Shown piece by piece: positions 1 to 6,928 of a stretch of DNA of 10,770 nucleotides (position 1 is the stretch's first letter; each line of letters opens with the position of its first letter). The notes beneath the pieces were generated by a model. That model saw only the letters and a list, made by a program, of their open reading frames with translations. It made no database searches and was not told the DNA's origin. The position numbers were made by a program, and so were the translations under genes. Origin of the DNA: Pseudomonadota bacterium (lineage in GTDB: Bacteria > Pseudomonadota > Alphaproteobacteria > Sphingomonadales > Sphingomonadaceae); the NCBI GenBank assembly GCA_023433445.1, contig JAEZCS010000253.1, positions 1 to 10,770 of the forward strand. The letters run 5' to 3'.

Positions 1-45
1 ACATGATGCAGTGCAATACGCAAAAACAGTATATCGAACGGAGGG

Positions 46-58
46 GGCCGAATCGGCC
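46..58. promoter_or_regulatory. Short palindrome upstream of phaZ
   Basis: GGCCG and CGGCC (46-50 and 54-58) form a 5-bp inverted repeat around AAT, about 32 bases before the preferred phaZ start. It could be an operator half-site pair or a small leader hairpin. A TGCAGTGCA stretch lies further upstream at about 7-15 and is also symmetric. TGC/GCA-rich palindromes are typical of PhaR binding sites in alphaproteobacteria, but the match is too short to assign. No clear -10/-35 pair was found. Confidence 0.2.
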
Positions 59-89
59 TGGGGGAACATTTTGGGGCGCCGTTCATATT

Positions 90-1313
90 ATGACGATGCT
101 GTACACTGGCTATCAAGCACTTGAAGACATGCTGGCTCCGGCTCGTTTCGGTGCTGAACTCGCCTTGGGTCTTCGGGACAAAATGGGACCGGTAGCCGAT
201 TGGCCCATGCCCCGCCGCATGTTCGCGCTCATGGATGTGTTCCAGGGGGCTCGCCTCACCCACAAGCGGCCGTCCTACGGAATAGACGAAGTCCGCAGCG
301 GCAACGCTCTTGTTGCGGTGCGGGAAGAAGTGCTGCTCGACCTGCCTTTTGGCAATCTGCTGCACTTCGCCAAGGATGATGTCGAAACAGAACAGCCGCG
401 CATATTGCTCGTCGCTCCGATGTCCGGCCACTTCGCGACACTGTTGCGGAGCACCGTTCGGACGCTGTTGCGCGACCATGACGTCTACATCACCGATTGG
501 AAAAACGCGCGCGACGTGCCTTTGTCGGCCGGACGGTTCGGGTTCGACGATTATGTCGACTATGTGATCACCTTCATGCAGGAACTGGGGCCGGGCGCGC
601 ATATGCTGTCGGTCTGCCAGCCCTGCGTGCCCGCCTTCGCTGCTGTCGCGCTGATGGCGGAGGATGACGACGCGGCCACTCCTCGTTCCATGACCTTGAT
701 GGGTGGGCCGATCGATCCGCGCGCCGCGCCTACCGTGGTCAACGAACTGTCGAACGAGCGTCCGATCCAATGGTTCGAACGAAACCTCATCACATCGGTC
801 CCGCTACGCTATGCCGGTGCGGGCCGCCGCGTCTATCCTGGCTTCCTGCAGCTATCCGCTTTCCTGTCGATGAATTTGGAGCGCCACGGCGCCCAGCATC
901 GCGAGCTTTATCAGCTTCTGGCGGACGGAAAGGAAGCAGAGGCAGCGAAGATCAAGGATTTCTATCAGGAATATTTCGCCGTCCTCGACATGACCGCCGA
1001 ATTCTACCTGGAGACCGTCGATCGGGTATTTCAGCGGACCCTGCTGGCCAAGGGGGAACTCAAGCATCGCGGCCGCCCGGTCAATCCGGGCGCCATTCGG
1101 AAGACGGCCCTGCTGACGGTGGAGGGTGAGAAGGACGACATCTGCGCGGTTGGTCAAACCGCAGCCGCCCATGCACTCTGCACTGGTTTGCGCCCGCACC
1201 TGAAACGTCACCACCTGCAAATCGGTGCAGGTCATTATGGCGTCTTTTCAGGTCGCAAGTGGGAGAAGGAAGTCTTCCCGCAAGTCCGCAACATGATCCT
1301 GGCGATGAACTGA
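90..1313 (+). CDS. phaZ: Intracellular polyhydroxyalkanoate (PHB) depolymerase
   Basis: This enzyme hydrolyses stored intracellular polyhydroxybutyrate granules to hydroxybutyrate oligomers and monomers, so it acts at the granule surface in the cytoplasm. It is an alpha/beta-hydrolase of about 407 residues, the usual length for the intracellular PhaZ family, with no signal peptide. The family's variant lipase box is visible as SVCQP at residues 174-178, with Cys176 as nucleophile where most lipases have Ser. The rest of the triad is probably Asp349 (or Asp350) in VEGEKDD and His382 in GAGHYG. The 206-residue Cys-His spacing is close to that of the Cupriavidus PhaZ1 triad as I recall it. The open frame continues upstream to base 3, but homologues begin near MLYTGYQALE, so the ATG at 90 (or 96) is preferred. 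Neither has a strong Shine-Dalgarno; a GGGG lies at 73-76. No phaC, phasin or phaR gene is visible nearby. It converges with the DUF454 gene across 14 bases. Confidence 0.93.
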   Translation: MTMLYTGYQALEDMLAPARFGAELALGLRDKMGPVADWPMPRRMFALMDVFQGARLTHKRPSYGIDEVRSGNALVAVREEVLLDLPFGNLLHFAKDDVETEQPRILLVAPMSGHFATLLRSTVRTLLRDHDVYITDWKNARDVPLSAGRFGFDDYVDYVITFMQELGPGAHMLSVCQPCVPAFAAVALMAEDDDAATPRSMTLMGGPIDPRAAPTVVNELSNERPIQWFERNLITSVPLRYAGAGRRVYPGFLQLSAFLSMNLERHGAQHRELYQLLADGKEAEAAKIKDFYQEYFAVLDMTAEFYLETVDRVFQRTLLAKGELKHRGRPVNPGAIRKTALLTVEGEKDDICAVGQTAAAHALCTGLRPHLKRHHLQIGAGHYGVFSGRKWEKEVFPQVRNMILAMN

Positions 1314-1327
1314 CGCGGTCTTGGCGG

Positions 1328-1681
1328 TCAGCCCTCTGGGCGCGTCCATATCCAAGTCCCGCCGATCAGCGCAGCCGTGATCGGGGCAAGGAGCCAGGGG
1401 AAGGGTACGAAGAGCAGTGCCATCCCGGCGCTGAATGCAAAAGCCGCCAATGCTGCCTGTTTTCCCTTACGGCTGATGGCCCCCTTGTTTCGCCAGCGCC
1501 GGATATGCGGTCCGAAGTGCGGATGATCGAGCAGCCTCTTCTCCAGTGCTGGACTCGACCGGGCAAAGCAGAATGCCGCCAATATCATGAAGGGGACGGT
1601 AGGCAGCAGCGGCAGGAAAATGCCGAGCGTGCCTAGCCCCAGCGATAGGAACCCACCGGAAAGGTAGAGCGTACGCCGCAT
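1328..1681 (-). CDS. YbaN/DUF454 family inner-membrane protein
   Basis: A 117-residue membrane protein of the DUF454 (YbaN) family, whose molecular function is not established. The diagnostic N-terminal block is present: a Gly-rich helix ending in LGIFLPLLPTVPF (about residues 19-31), then AAFCFARSSPALE (35-47) and HPHFGPHIRRW (53-63). Two further hydrophobic helices follow at about 76-95 and 97-113. The total length is normal for the family. Its ATG shares one base with the kinase TGA (TGATG arrangement) and there is no separate Shine-Dalgarno, so translation probably depends on ribosomes finishing the kinase. This ties it to the two-component operon, possibly as an envelope accessory protein, but that role is only inferred from position. 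The stop lies 14 bases from the convergent phaZ stop. Confidence 0.88.
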   Translation of the reverse strand: MRRTLYLSGGFLSLGLGTLGIFLPLLPTVPFMILAAFCFARSSPALEKRLLDHPHFGPHIRRWRNKGAISRKGKQAALAAFAFSAGMALLFVPFPWLLAPITAALIGGTWIWTRPEG

Positions 1682-3042
1682 CAGGCTGCTGGCAGACGCA
1701 GCCGCATCAGCAGGCCGCCCAGATCTTCGCTTTCTTCCATGCCGATTGAGCCGCCGTAAATTTCAGCCACGTCGCGTACGATGGCCAGGCCAAGGCCAGT
1801 GCCCGGCTTTCCCGAATCCAGCCGCACGCCCCGGTCGAAGATGCGGGTGCGATCCTCCTCCGGAATGCCCAGGCCATCGTCTTCGACTAATATCTCCACC
1901 ATGGGTCCCACGCGACCGACAGTGGCGAAGACGCTGCCTCCACCATATTTCGCCGCATTTTCGATGAGATTACCCAGCATCTCGTCCAGATCCTGGCGCT
2001 CCACTCGGACCGCAACCTCCTTGTCCCCGTCCATGTCGATCCGCGTTTCGGGATAGAGGCGCTGGACGGCGCGTTCGACCGCCTGCAGGCTTGCCCATAC
2101 CTCGGCCCGGCTATGGGCGGCTCCGCGCCGCCCGACTGCACGAGCACGGGCGAGGTGGTGATCCACCTGGCGCCGCATGGTGGTGGCTTCGCGAATGACT
2201 GTCTCACCAAGGTCGGCCGATTGAGCTGTCGCCGCATTCATGATGACGGTCAGCGGCGTTTTGAGCGCGTGAGCAAGATTGCCCGCATGGGTCCGCGCCT
2301 CTTCCGCCTGCCGCTCGTTATGAGCCAGGAGAGCATTCAGTTCCTCTACCATCGGAAGCACTTCGGACGGCATGGGGTCAGTGACGCGGCTCTTTTCCCC
2401 AGCGCGCATCCGCACGATTTCCTTCCGCACCCGGCGCAACGGACGCAATCCGTAAAGTGTCTGAAGAGTCGTCAGAACGATAAGGCCAAGGGCCAGCAGC
2501 GCGAAGCTCTGCGTCAAGGTCGATCGCAACGTCCTGATCTGATCATCCAGCCCTGCGCGCGCGGCAGCGACCATGAACATCCAGCGGGTATTGGAGCCGG
2601 GCAGGACGATGGTCCGTTCCATGATGCGCAGATCCTCGTCAGGAAACTGCTTGCTGTCATAAGCGTGGAAGCTGCGGTCATTATGCTCCGGCAACACCTT
2701 TAACGCCCGGTCCCACAACGATCGCGACCGCCAGTCCTCATGTCCCGTGGCGCTGATCTGATAATAGAGGCCGCTATTGGGCTCCAGGAAACGCTGGTCG
2801 GCGAGGGGGCGGTTGAACAGCACTTCCCCGTCTGGGCCAATCTCGGCCGACGCGATCATGGCGGTCAGCACATAATTGAGGCCATCGTCAAAGTTGCGGG
2901 TGATAGCTTGCGACAGCACGCGATCGAGCGCCAGCCCGCCACCCAGCAGTAATATGCTGATCCACAGCGCCGCAATGCCGATCATGCGGCGGCTGATCGA
3001 TCCGGTGGAACGAACCGGGGGAGGGGCGCTAGATTCGGTCAT
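1681..3042 (-). CDS. PhoQ-like sensor histidine kinase
   Basis: A 453-residue transmembrane kinase that autophosphorylates and passes phosphate to the response regulator encoded just upstream. Segments in order: a cytoplasmic N-tail; TM1 at about residues 20-40; a periplasmic sensor of about 130 residues, rich in charged and aromatic residues, including an acidic PDED stretch at 134-137; TM2 at about 178-197; a HAMP-like linker at about 198-250; an H-box with phosphoacceptor His258 in NLAHALKTP; an N-box with Asn358 and Asn362 in GNLIENAAKY; a G1 box with Asp388 in DDGLGI; and a G2 box GTGLGLA from 414. The H-box wording resembles PhoQ rather than EnvZ-type kinases, and the missing bulky PAS insert fits this. 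The start at 3042 fits TM1 placement, but the nearest GGAGG (3058-3062, minus sense) is 15 bases away, longer than usual, so initiation may be weak. The ligand is unknown; divalent cations, acidity or cationic peptides are guesses from PhoQ. Confidence 0.94.
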   Translation of the reverse strand: MTESSAPPPVRSTGSISRRMIGIAALWISILLLGGGLALDRVLSQAITRNFDDGLNYVLTAMIASAEIGPDGEVLFNRPLADQRFLEPNSGLYYQISATGHEDWRSRSLWDRALKVLPEHNDRSFHAYDSKQFPDEDLRIMERTIVLPGSNTRWMFMVAAARAGLDDQIRTLRSTLTQSFALLALGLIVLTTLQTLYGLRPLRRVRKEIVRMRAGEKSRVTDPMPSEVLPMVEELNALLAHNERQAEEARTHAGNLAHALKTPLTVIMNAATAQSADLGETVIREATTMRRQVDHHLARARAVGRRGAAHSRAEVWASLQAVERAVQRLYPETRIDMDGDKEVAVRVERQDLDEMLGNLIENAAKYGGGSVFATVGRVGPMVEILVEDDGLGIPEEDRTRIFDRGVRLDSGKPGTGLGLAIVRDVAEIYGGSIGMEESEDLGGLLMRLRLPAA

Positions 3043-3053
3043 CGGTAATTGCC

Positions 3054-3095
3054 GGAACCTCCGTATCCGTTCGCCCTGAAGGTGTCGAAGGTTCT
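3054..3095 (-). repeat. Sphingomonad-type intergenic repeat forming a hairpin between regulator and kinase genes
   Basis: Bases 3066-3091 (TCCGTTCGCCCTG followed by AAGGTGTCGAAGG) look like a diverged copy of a short dispersed element that I recall as frequent between genes in Sphingobium and related genomes, usually ending in TGTCGAAGG. Here it is enclosed by arms GGAACCTCCG (3054-3063) and CGAAGGTTCT (3086-3095). These can pair with one internal mismatch and one G-T wobble, leaving a loop of about 22 bases. The minus-strand transcript would carry this structure shortly before the kinase start. It may stabilise or partly terminate the message. There is no U-tract. Confidence 0.5.
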
Positions 3096-3171
3096 ACATT
3101 CCCGCAGCAATTGGAAGGTGCCGGGGTTCCATCAGGCAAACATGCCGCCAGGACGCGGAACGCGGGACGGA

Positions 3172-3837
3172 TCAGCGGCCCGGTTCGTCCAGGCTGTAGC
3201 CCAAACCGCGTATCGTAGTAATTACGTCAGCGCCCAGCTTTTTGCGGATACGGGTGACAAATACTTCGATCGTATTGGAATCGCGATCGAAATCCTGATC
3301 GTAAATATGTTCGATCAACTCGGTACGGCTCACTACCTTGCCCTTGTGGTGGAGCAGATAGGACAGGAGCTTATATTCCTGCGCGGTGAGCTTCACGGGC
3401 TCGCCCTTCAGTGTGACCTTGCCCGATCGCGTATCCAGCCGCACATCGCCCGCGATCAGTTCGCTCGACGCATTGCCCGAAGCGCGACGGATAAGTGCGC
3501 GCAGCCGGGCGATCAGTTCCTCGCTCTGGAACGGCTTGGCGAGATAGTCGTCGGCACCCGCGTCCAGCCCGGCGACCTTGTCCGACCAGCTATCCCGCGC
3601 GGTCAGTACCAGCACCGGGAAACTGCGCCCTTCCTTACGCCAACGGTCGAGGACGGTAAGACCGTCGATCGTCGGCAGGCCAAGGTCCAGCACCACTGCG
3701 TCATAGCTTTCCGTCGCGCCGAGGAAATGTCCATCCTCGCCATCGGTTGCGAGGTCTACGGCATAGCCCGCCCCCTCCAACGTATTGCGGAGCTGTTGCC
3801 CAAGGCTTGGTTCATCTTCGACGATCAGCAGACGCAT
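3172..3837 (-). CDS. OmpR/PhoP-family response regulator
   Basis: A 221-residue DNA-binding response regulator, the expected cytoplasmic partner of the downstream kinase. The receiver domain covers about residues 1-115, with the acidic pair Glu7-Asp8, phosphoacceptor Asp51 in VVLDLGLP, Thr79 in LVLTARD and Lys101 in LAKPF. The C-terminal winged-helix domain (about 127-217) shows LTAQEYKLLSYLL, the recognition-helix region SNTIEVFVTRIRKKL and the wing RGLGYSL. All catalytic positions are intact. The start at 3837 has GGAG (plus-strand 3842-3845) 4 bases upstream. It follows the PepSY gene by 36 bases, so the two are probably cotranscribed. The 129-base spacer to the kinase is unusually long for a regulator-kinase pair and holds a repeat-like hairpin. 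Proteins of this type bind direct repeats about 11 bases apart; a candidate lies upstream of the PepSY gene. Confidence 0.95.
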   Translation of the reverse strand: MRLLIVEDEPSLGQQLRNTLEGAGYAVDLATDGEDGHFLGATESYDAVVLDLGLPTIDGLTVLDRWRKEGRSFPVLVLTARDSWSDKVAGLDAGADDYLAKPFQSEELIARLRALIRRASGNASSELIAGDVRLDTRSGKVTLKGEPVKLTAQEYKLLSYLLHHKGKVVSRTELIEHIYDQDFDRDSNTIEVFVTRIRKKLGADVITTIRGLGYSLDEPGR

Positions 3838-3873
3838 ATGGCTCCGTTTCTTTGTATTTTGCCCTTTGGCGCT

Positions 3874-4185
3874 TCAGTGCGCCCGCCCCATTATATCGCC
3901 GGTGCGCCCATCCGCATCAACCCAAACCACCTTGCCGTCCTTCACATATTTCAGGCGGTAGCGATTGGAGCCCTGATTGAATTCGGCCCCGAGATAGGTC
4001 GCCCCACCCATCGCGGCGTCAACACGCCGTTTGATGAGGGAGAATGGCATGGTTTGCCCGTCCAGCATCGCTCGGCGCGCGGCATCCTGTTCGCCACGCT
4101 GACCGGCCTCAGCATAGGATGGCGCGGCCACCATCGCCGAGATGGCGGCCATACCGGCAATCAGGCTGATAAGCTTCATCGTCAT
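3874..4185 (-). CDS. Small secreted PepSY-domain protein
   Basis: A protein of about 103 residues. It has a clear Sec signal peptide (MTMKLISLIAGM, then a small hydrophobic core ending in APSYA at about residues 21-25, cleavage near 25-27). A single PepSY-like domain follows at about 48-100, seen in IKRRVDAAMGGATYLGAEF, RYRLKYVKDGKVVWVDA and the final RTGDIMG. PepSY domains are thought to bind and restrain partner proteins outside the cytoplasm, including peptidases; no catalytic site is visible. Possible starts are 4197, 4185 and 4179. All lack a Shine-Dalgarno, and 4185 or 4179 gives the better signal peptide. Its place immediately before the regulator-kinase pair suggests it is either a target of the system or a periplasmic modulator of the kinase sensor. 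That is inference from arrangement. Confidence 0.85.
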   Translation of the reverse strand: MTMKLISLIAGMAAISAMVAAPSYAEAGQRGEQDAARRAMLDGQTMPFSLIKRRVDAAMGGATYLGAEFNQGSNRYRLKYVKDGKVVWVDADGRTGDIMGRAH

Positions 4186-4210
4186 GTGGCATGCCATAGG
4201 CGATAAGCAT

Positions 4211-4227
4211 TGAACAGGTGGTGAATG
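4211..4227 (-). promoter_or_regulatory. Candidate response-regulator operator (direct repeat) upstream of the PepSY gene
   Basis: On the minus strand this reads CATTCA, five bases, TGTTCA. The two hexamers agree at four of six positions and start 11 bases apart, one helical turn. Hexamer-N5-hexamer is the layout of enterobacterial PhoP boxes and fits OmpR-family dimers in general. It sits 26-32 bases before the likely PepSY start, in the only gap (4186-4257) between the SIMPL and PepSY genes. Autoregulation of the PepSY-regulator-kinase unit would fit. The match is short and could be chance. Confidence 0.3.
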
Positions 4228-4257
4228 GTGCCGTCAGCGCAGCGACTGGGGACCAGG

Positions 4258-4989
4258 TCATCGTTCCAGCGCATATTGGACGGTGAGAGTCACTGAAGAT
4301 CCGACCTGTCCCGGCTCTACTGGCGTCGCTTCGGCCGCATCTGCCTTGAACCGCGTGGCGAGCATCGGCATGGGTGGGTTGCCGCCGCTATTGCTCTCGG
4401 AGATCGAGAGGAGCCGGGCCGACCGATAGCCTGCCGCCTGCGCATAGAAATCTGCTTGCGCCTTGGCACTCTTCAGCGCGGCGGCCCGCGCCTGGGCCAA
4501 CATGGGCGCAGGATCTTCGATGGAGAAGGACGGGCCGTTGACATTGGTCGCACCCGCTTCGACCAGCGTGTCCAGCAGTTGGCCCGTCTTTTTGATGTCG
4601 CGCAGTTTGATCGTCAGCTGGTTTGACGCTTCATAGCCGATAAAGCGGGGGCCAGCGGGCTGCCCGTCGCGGTTGTTGTAATCATATTGAGCGCTCAGGT
4701 TGATGCCGCTCGTCTGGATGTCCTTCTTTGCGATGCCCGCCTTGGCGAGCGTAGCGATCAGCCGGTCCATTTCCGCTGCATTGTCGCGCATTGCCTGCGC
4801 CGCCGTGGGAGCGCGTGTCTGCACGCCCGTGCCGACTGTCGCCCGGTCCGGGCCAGCCTCTACGGTCTCGGTGACATTGAGCGTTACTACGGGCGCTGTT
4901 TCGGCGATGGTCACGTTGGTCTGCGCGGCGGCCAATGCAGGAATTGACACAGCGGCTGCGGCGGCCACCAGGGCCAGTGCGGACTTCAT
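4258..4989 (-). CDS. SIMPL (DUF541) domain periplasmic protein, YggE/BP26-like
   Basis: A 243-residue secreted protein of the SIMPL/DUF541 family (E. coli YggE, Brucella BP26). Its biochemical role is not settled; YggE is linked to lower oxidative stress. It begins with a signal peptide (MKSALALV, an Ala-rich core, cleavage around ALAAA-QTN near residue 22). Family features follow: V-x-ETVEAGPDRA near 40-50 and a GVQTRAPTAAQAM helix. KAGIAKKDIQTSGINLSAQYDYN comes at 83-105, then YEASNQLTIKLRD at 119-131. GATNVNGPSFSIED lies at 146-159, an Ala-rich helix with KAQADFYAQAAGY at 176-188, and a closing strand SSVTLTVQYAL. The start at 4989 is chosen over an in-frame ATG at 5088 because of AAGGAG (plus-strand 4998-5003) with 8-base spacing and because the signal peptide begins there. 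It is divergent from the ABC-F gene and lies 72 bases or more upstream of the PepSY gene, which may have its own promoter. Confidence 0.93.
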   Translation of the reverse strand: MKSALALVAAAAAVSIPALAAAQTNVTIAETAPVVTLNVTETVEAGPDRATVGTGVQTRAPTAAQAMRDNAAEMDRLIATLAKAGIAKKDIQTSGINLSAQYDYNNRDGQPAGPRFIGYEASNQLTIKLRDIKKTGQLLDTLVEAGATNVNGPSFSIEDPAPMLAQARAAALKSAKAQADFYAQAAGYRSARLLSISESNSGGNPPMPMLATRFKADAAEATPVEPGQVGSSVTLTVQYALER

Positions 4990-5013
4990 GAGCGTATCTC
5001 CTTGAAAAGCGAT

Positions 5014-5035
5014 GCAGCCCATTTGTAACGGCTGC
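5014..5035. promoter_or_regulatory. Inverted repeat in the divergent SIMPL/ABC-F promoter region
   Basis: GCAGCC (5014-5019) and GGCTGC (5030-5035) form a perfect 6-bp inverted repeat around a 10-base spacer. It lies about 25-46 bases upstream of the SIMPL start. CCATT/AATGG (around 5019-5023 and 5040-5044) is a second offset inverted pair. It may be an operator or a leader hairpin for the SIMPL gene. The rest of the 4990-5130 gap shows no promoter I can assign with confidence on either strand. Confidence 0.3.
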
Positions 5036-5130
5036 GATGAATGGACGCTGACACGCGTTGAAAGCAGCCAGACAGCAAGTGGTTCCACACGCTCTTGCCC
5101 CGGGGCGTCGGAAGTCCTAGCTGCACCGCC

Positions 5131-6912
5131 ATGGCCGCTCCCATACTCTCATTCGAAAATCTTGGTCTCAGCCAGGGTTCGCACTGGCTTTTCCGCCACC
5201 TCGACATTTCTGTAGGGGAGCGGGATCGGCTGGCGCTGATCGGCCGCAACGGTGCTGGCAAGACGACGTTGCTGAAGCTGATTGCCGGGAAGGTGGAGCC
5301 TGACGAAGGGACGCGTGCCGTACGCCCGGGTGCGCGCGTAATCATGCTGGAGCAGGACCCGGAGGTCGCAGGCTTTGCTACCCTGCGCGATTTTGCGCTG
5401 GCAGGCCAGTATGCGCCGCCCGCGCATGAGGTGGAGGCGATCGCCAGCCAGCTCGGCATCGACCTCTCGCGTGAGGCAGCCACCGCCAGCGGGGGCGAAC
5501 GCCGCCGCGCCGCCATCGCCCGCGCGCTCGCCAGCGAGCCTGATCTGCTGCTGCTGGACGAACCTACCAACCATCTCGATATTGATGCGATCGACTGGCT
5601 GGAGGGATGGCTCGGCCGCTATTCTGGCGCCTTCATCGTCATCAGCCATGACCGTGCCTTCCTCACCCGCCTCACACGGCAGACCTTGTGGCTCGATCGC
5701 GGATCGATCCGTCGCAACGAGATTGGGTTCGGCGGCTTCGAAGAATGGATGGAAGCCATCTACGCCGAGGAGGCGCGCGCGGCCGAAAAGCTCGATGCCA
5801 AGCTGAAGATCGAGGCGCATTGGCTGGAGCGCGGCGTCACAGCCCGACGCAAGCGGAATCAGGGGCGTCTCGGCAAGCTGTATGAAATGCGCGCCCAGCG
5901 CGCTGCGATGGTGGGGCCGCAGGGGGTGGCAAAGATCGCGGTCGCTGCCGACGACAGCAAGACCAAGAGCATCATCACCGCTGAGCATGTCACCAAGAGC
6001 TTCGGTGATCGCACCGTCATCGAGGATTTTTCGCTGCGCATCCAGCGTGGTGACCGCATCGGTATCGTCGGCGGCAACGGGGCGGGGAAGACGACGCTCC
6101 TGAAATTGCTGACCGGTGAACTCTCCCCCGACAGCGGCGTGGTCAAGCAGGCCAAATCGCTGGACATGATCTTCATCGACCAGCAACGCAGCCTGATGCA
6201 GCCCGACAAGCGCGTCCGCGACGTGCTGGCGGAAGGCGGCGACTGGATTGATGTTCGCGGCGTGCGCAAGCATGTCCACGGCTATCTGAAGGAATTCCTG
6301 TTCGATCCTTCGCTTGCCGAGGCGCGCGTCGGCACGCTCTCGGGCGGTGAGCGGTCGCGTCTGCTGTTCGCTCGCGAATTTGCCCGCGAATCGAATCTGC
6401 TGGTGTTGGACGAGCCGACCAACGACCTCGATCTGGAAACACTCGACCTGCTGCAGGAAGTCATCGCCGACTATGACGGCACGGTCCTGATCGTCAGCCA
6501 CGACCGCGACTTTCTGGACCGCACGGTGACGGTGACGCTCGGCCTCGACGGTTCGGGGCAGGTTGACGTCATCGTTGGCGGCTATGCCGACTGGGTCGCC
6601 AAGCGTCAGCCCAGAAACGGACGCCGCCCGGAAAAGAAAGCGCCTGCCGCTCCCCCACCGCCGAAGACTGCGTCGACAAAGCTCAGCTACAAGGATCAGC
6701 GTGATCTGGATTTGCTGCCCAAGACGATTGAAAAGCTGGAGCAGGATATCGCGCGGGATGAGGAGGCGCTTGCCGATCCGTCGCTCTATACCCGCGATCC
6801 GGCGCGTTTCGCCGCTCTCACGAAAGCGATAGAGCAGGCTCGCGCTGACAAGGACGCAGCGGAGGAACGCTGGCTGGAGCTGGCTGAAAAGGCGGAAGGC
6901 CTGAGCGGCTGA
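5131..6912 (+). CDS. uup: ABC-F family ATPase, Uup-like
   Basis: A 593-residue soluble ABC protein with two fused nucleotide-binding domains and no membrane segments, typical of the ABC-F translation factors that act at the ribosomal E site. Domain 1: Walker A GRNGAGKTT (38-46), signature SGGE (120-123), Walker B LLLLDEP with catalytic Glu144, and switch His173. The inter-domain linker (about 195-280) is charged, as in the P-site-tRNA-interaction motif. Domain 2: Walker A GGNGAGKTT (314-322), signature LSGGE (403-407), Glu428 and His457. A Pro/Lys-rich stretch (about 493-515) leads to a C-terminal coiled coil (about 518-590), the extra domain seen in Uup, which favours Uup over EttA or YbiT. 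All ATPase residues are intact. ATG 5131 matches family starts; an in-frame ATG at 5095 is possible. Neither has a clear Shine-Dalgarno. The VIT gene follows after 16 bases. Confidence 0.93.
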   Translation: MAAPILSFENLGLSQGSHWLFRHLDISVGERDRLALIGRNGAGKTTLLKLIAGKVEPDEGTRAVRPGARVIMLEQDPEVAGFATLRDFALAGQYAPPAHEVEAIASQLGIDLSREAATASGGERRRAAIARALASEPDLLLLDEPTNHLDIDAIDWLEGWLGRYSGAFIVISHDRAFLTRLTRQTLWLDRGSIRRNEIGFGGFEEWMEAIYAEEARAAEKLDAKLKIEAHWLERGVTARRKRNQGRLGKLYEMRAQRAAMVGPQGVAKIAVAADDSKTKSIITAEHVTKSFGDRTVIEDFSLRIQRGDRIGIVGGNGAGKTTLLKLLTGELSPDSGVVKQAKSLDMIFIDQQRSLMQPDKRVRDVLAEGGDWIDVRGVRKHVHGYLKEFLFDPSLAEARVGTLSGGERSRLLFAREFARESNLLVLDEPTNDLDLETLDLLQEVIADYDGTVLIVSHDRDFLDRTVTVTLGLDGSGQVDVIVGGYADWVAKRQPRNGRRPEKKAPAAPPPPKTASTKLSYKDQRDLDLLPKTIEKLEQDIARDEEALADPSLYTRDPARFAALTKAIEQARADKDAAEERWLELAEKAEGLSG

Positions 6913-6928
6913 ACAGGAAGGGGCGACC

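Noticed and set aside
63..83. GGAAC followed by GTT upstream of phaZ, resembling an EcfG general-stress promoter
   Set aside because: Only 13 bases separate GGAAC from GTT; EcfG promoters need roughly 16-18.
1310..1331. CTGAC/GTCAG inverted repeat spanning both stop codons of phaZ and DUF454 as a shared terminator
   Set aside because: The stem is only 5 bp with a 12-base loop and no T-run, so it is likely chance.
1259..1636. 125-codon plus-strand open frame overlapping the end of phaZ and the DUF454 gene
   Set aside because: It is a shadow of phaZ and of the minus-strand DUF454 gene, whose family motifs are clear, and has a low-complexity charged composition.
3049..4206. 385-codon plus-strand open frame opposite the regulator and PepSY genes
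   Set aside because: It spans two well-supported minus-strand genes plus their spacers, has no recognisable motif and starts inside the repeat-like spacer.
5060..5088. Minus-strand GGAAC upstream of the SIMPL gene as an EcfG promoter
   Set aside because: At the required spacing the sequence reads CTTT or similar, not the expected CGTT-type -10 element.
4990..5088. N-terminal extension of the SIMPL protein from an ATG at 5088
   Set aside because: It would bury the signal peptide behind 33 residues, and the internal ATG at 4989 has a well-spaced AAGGAG.
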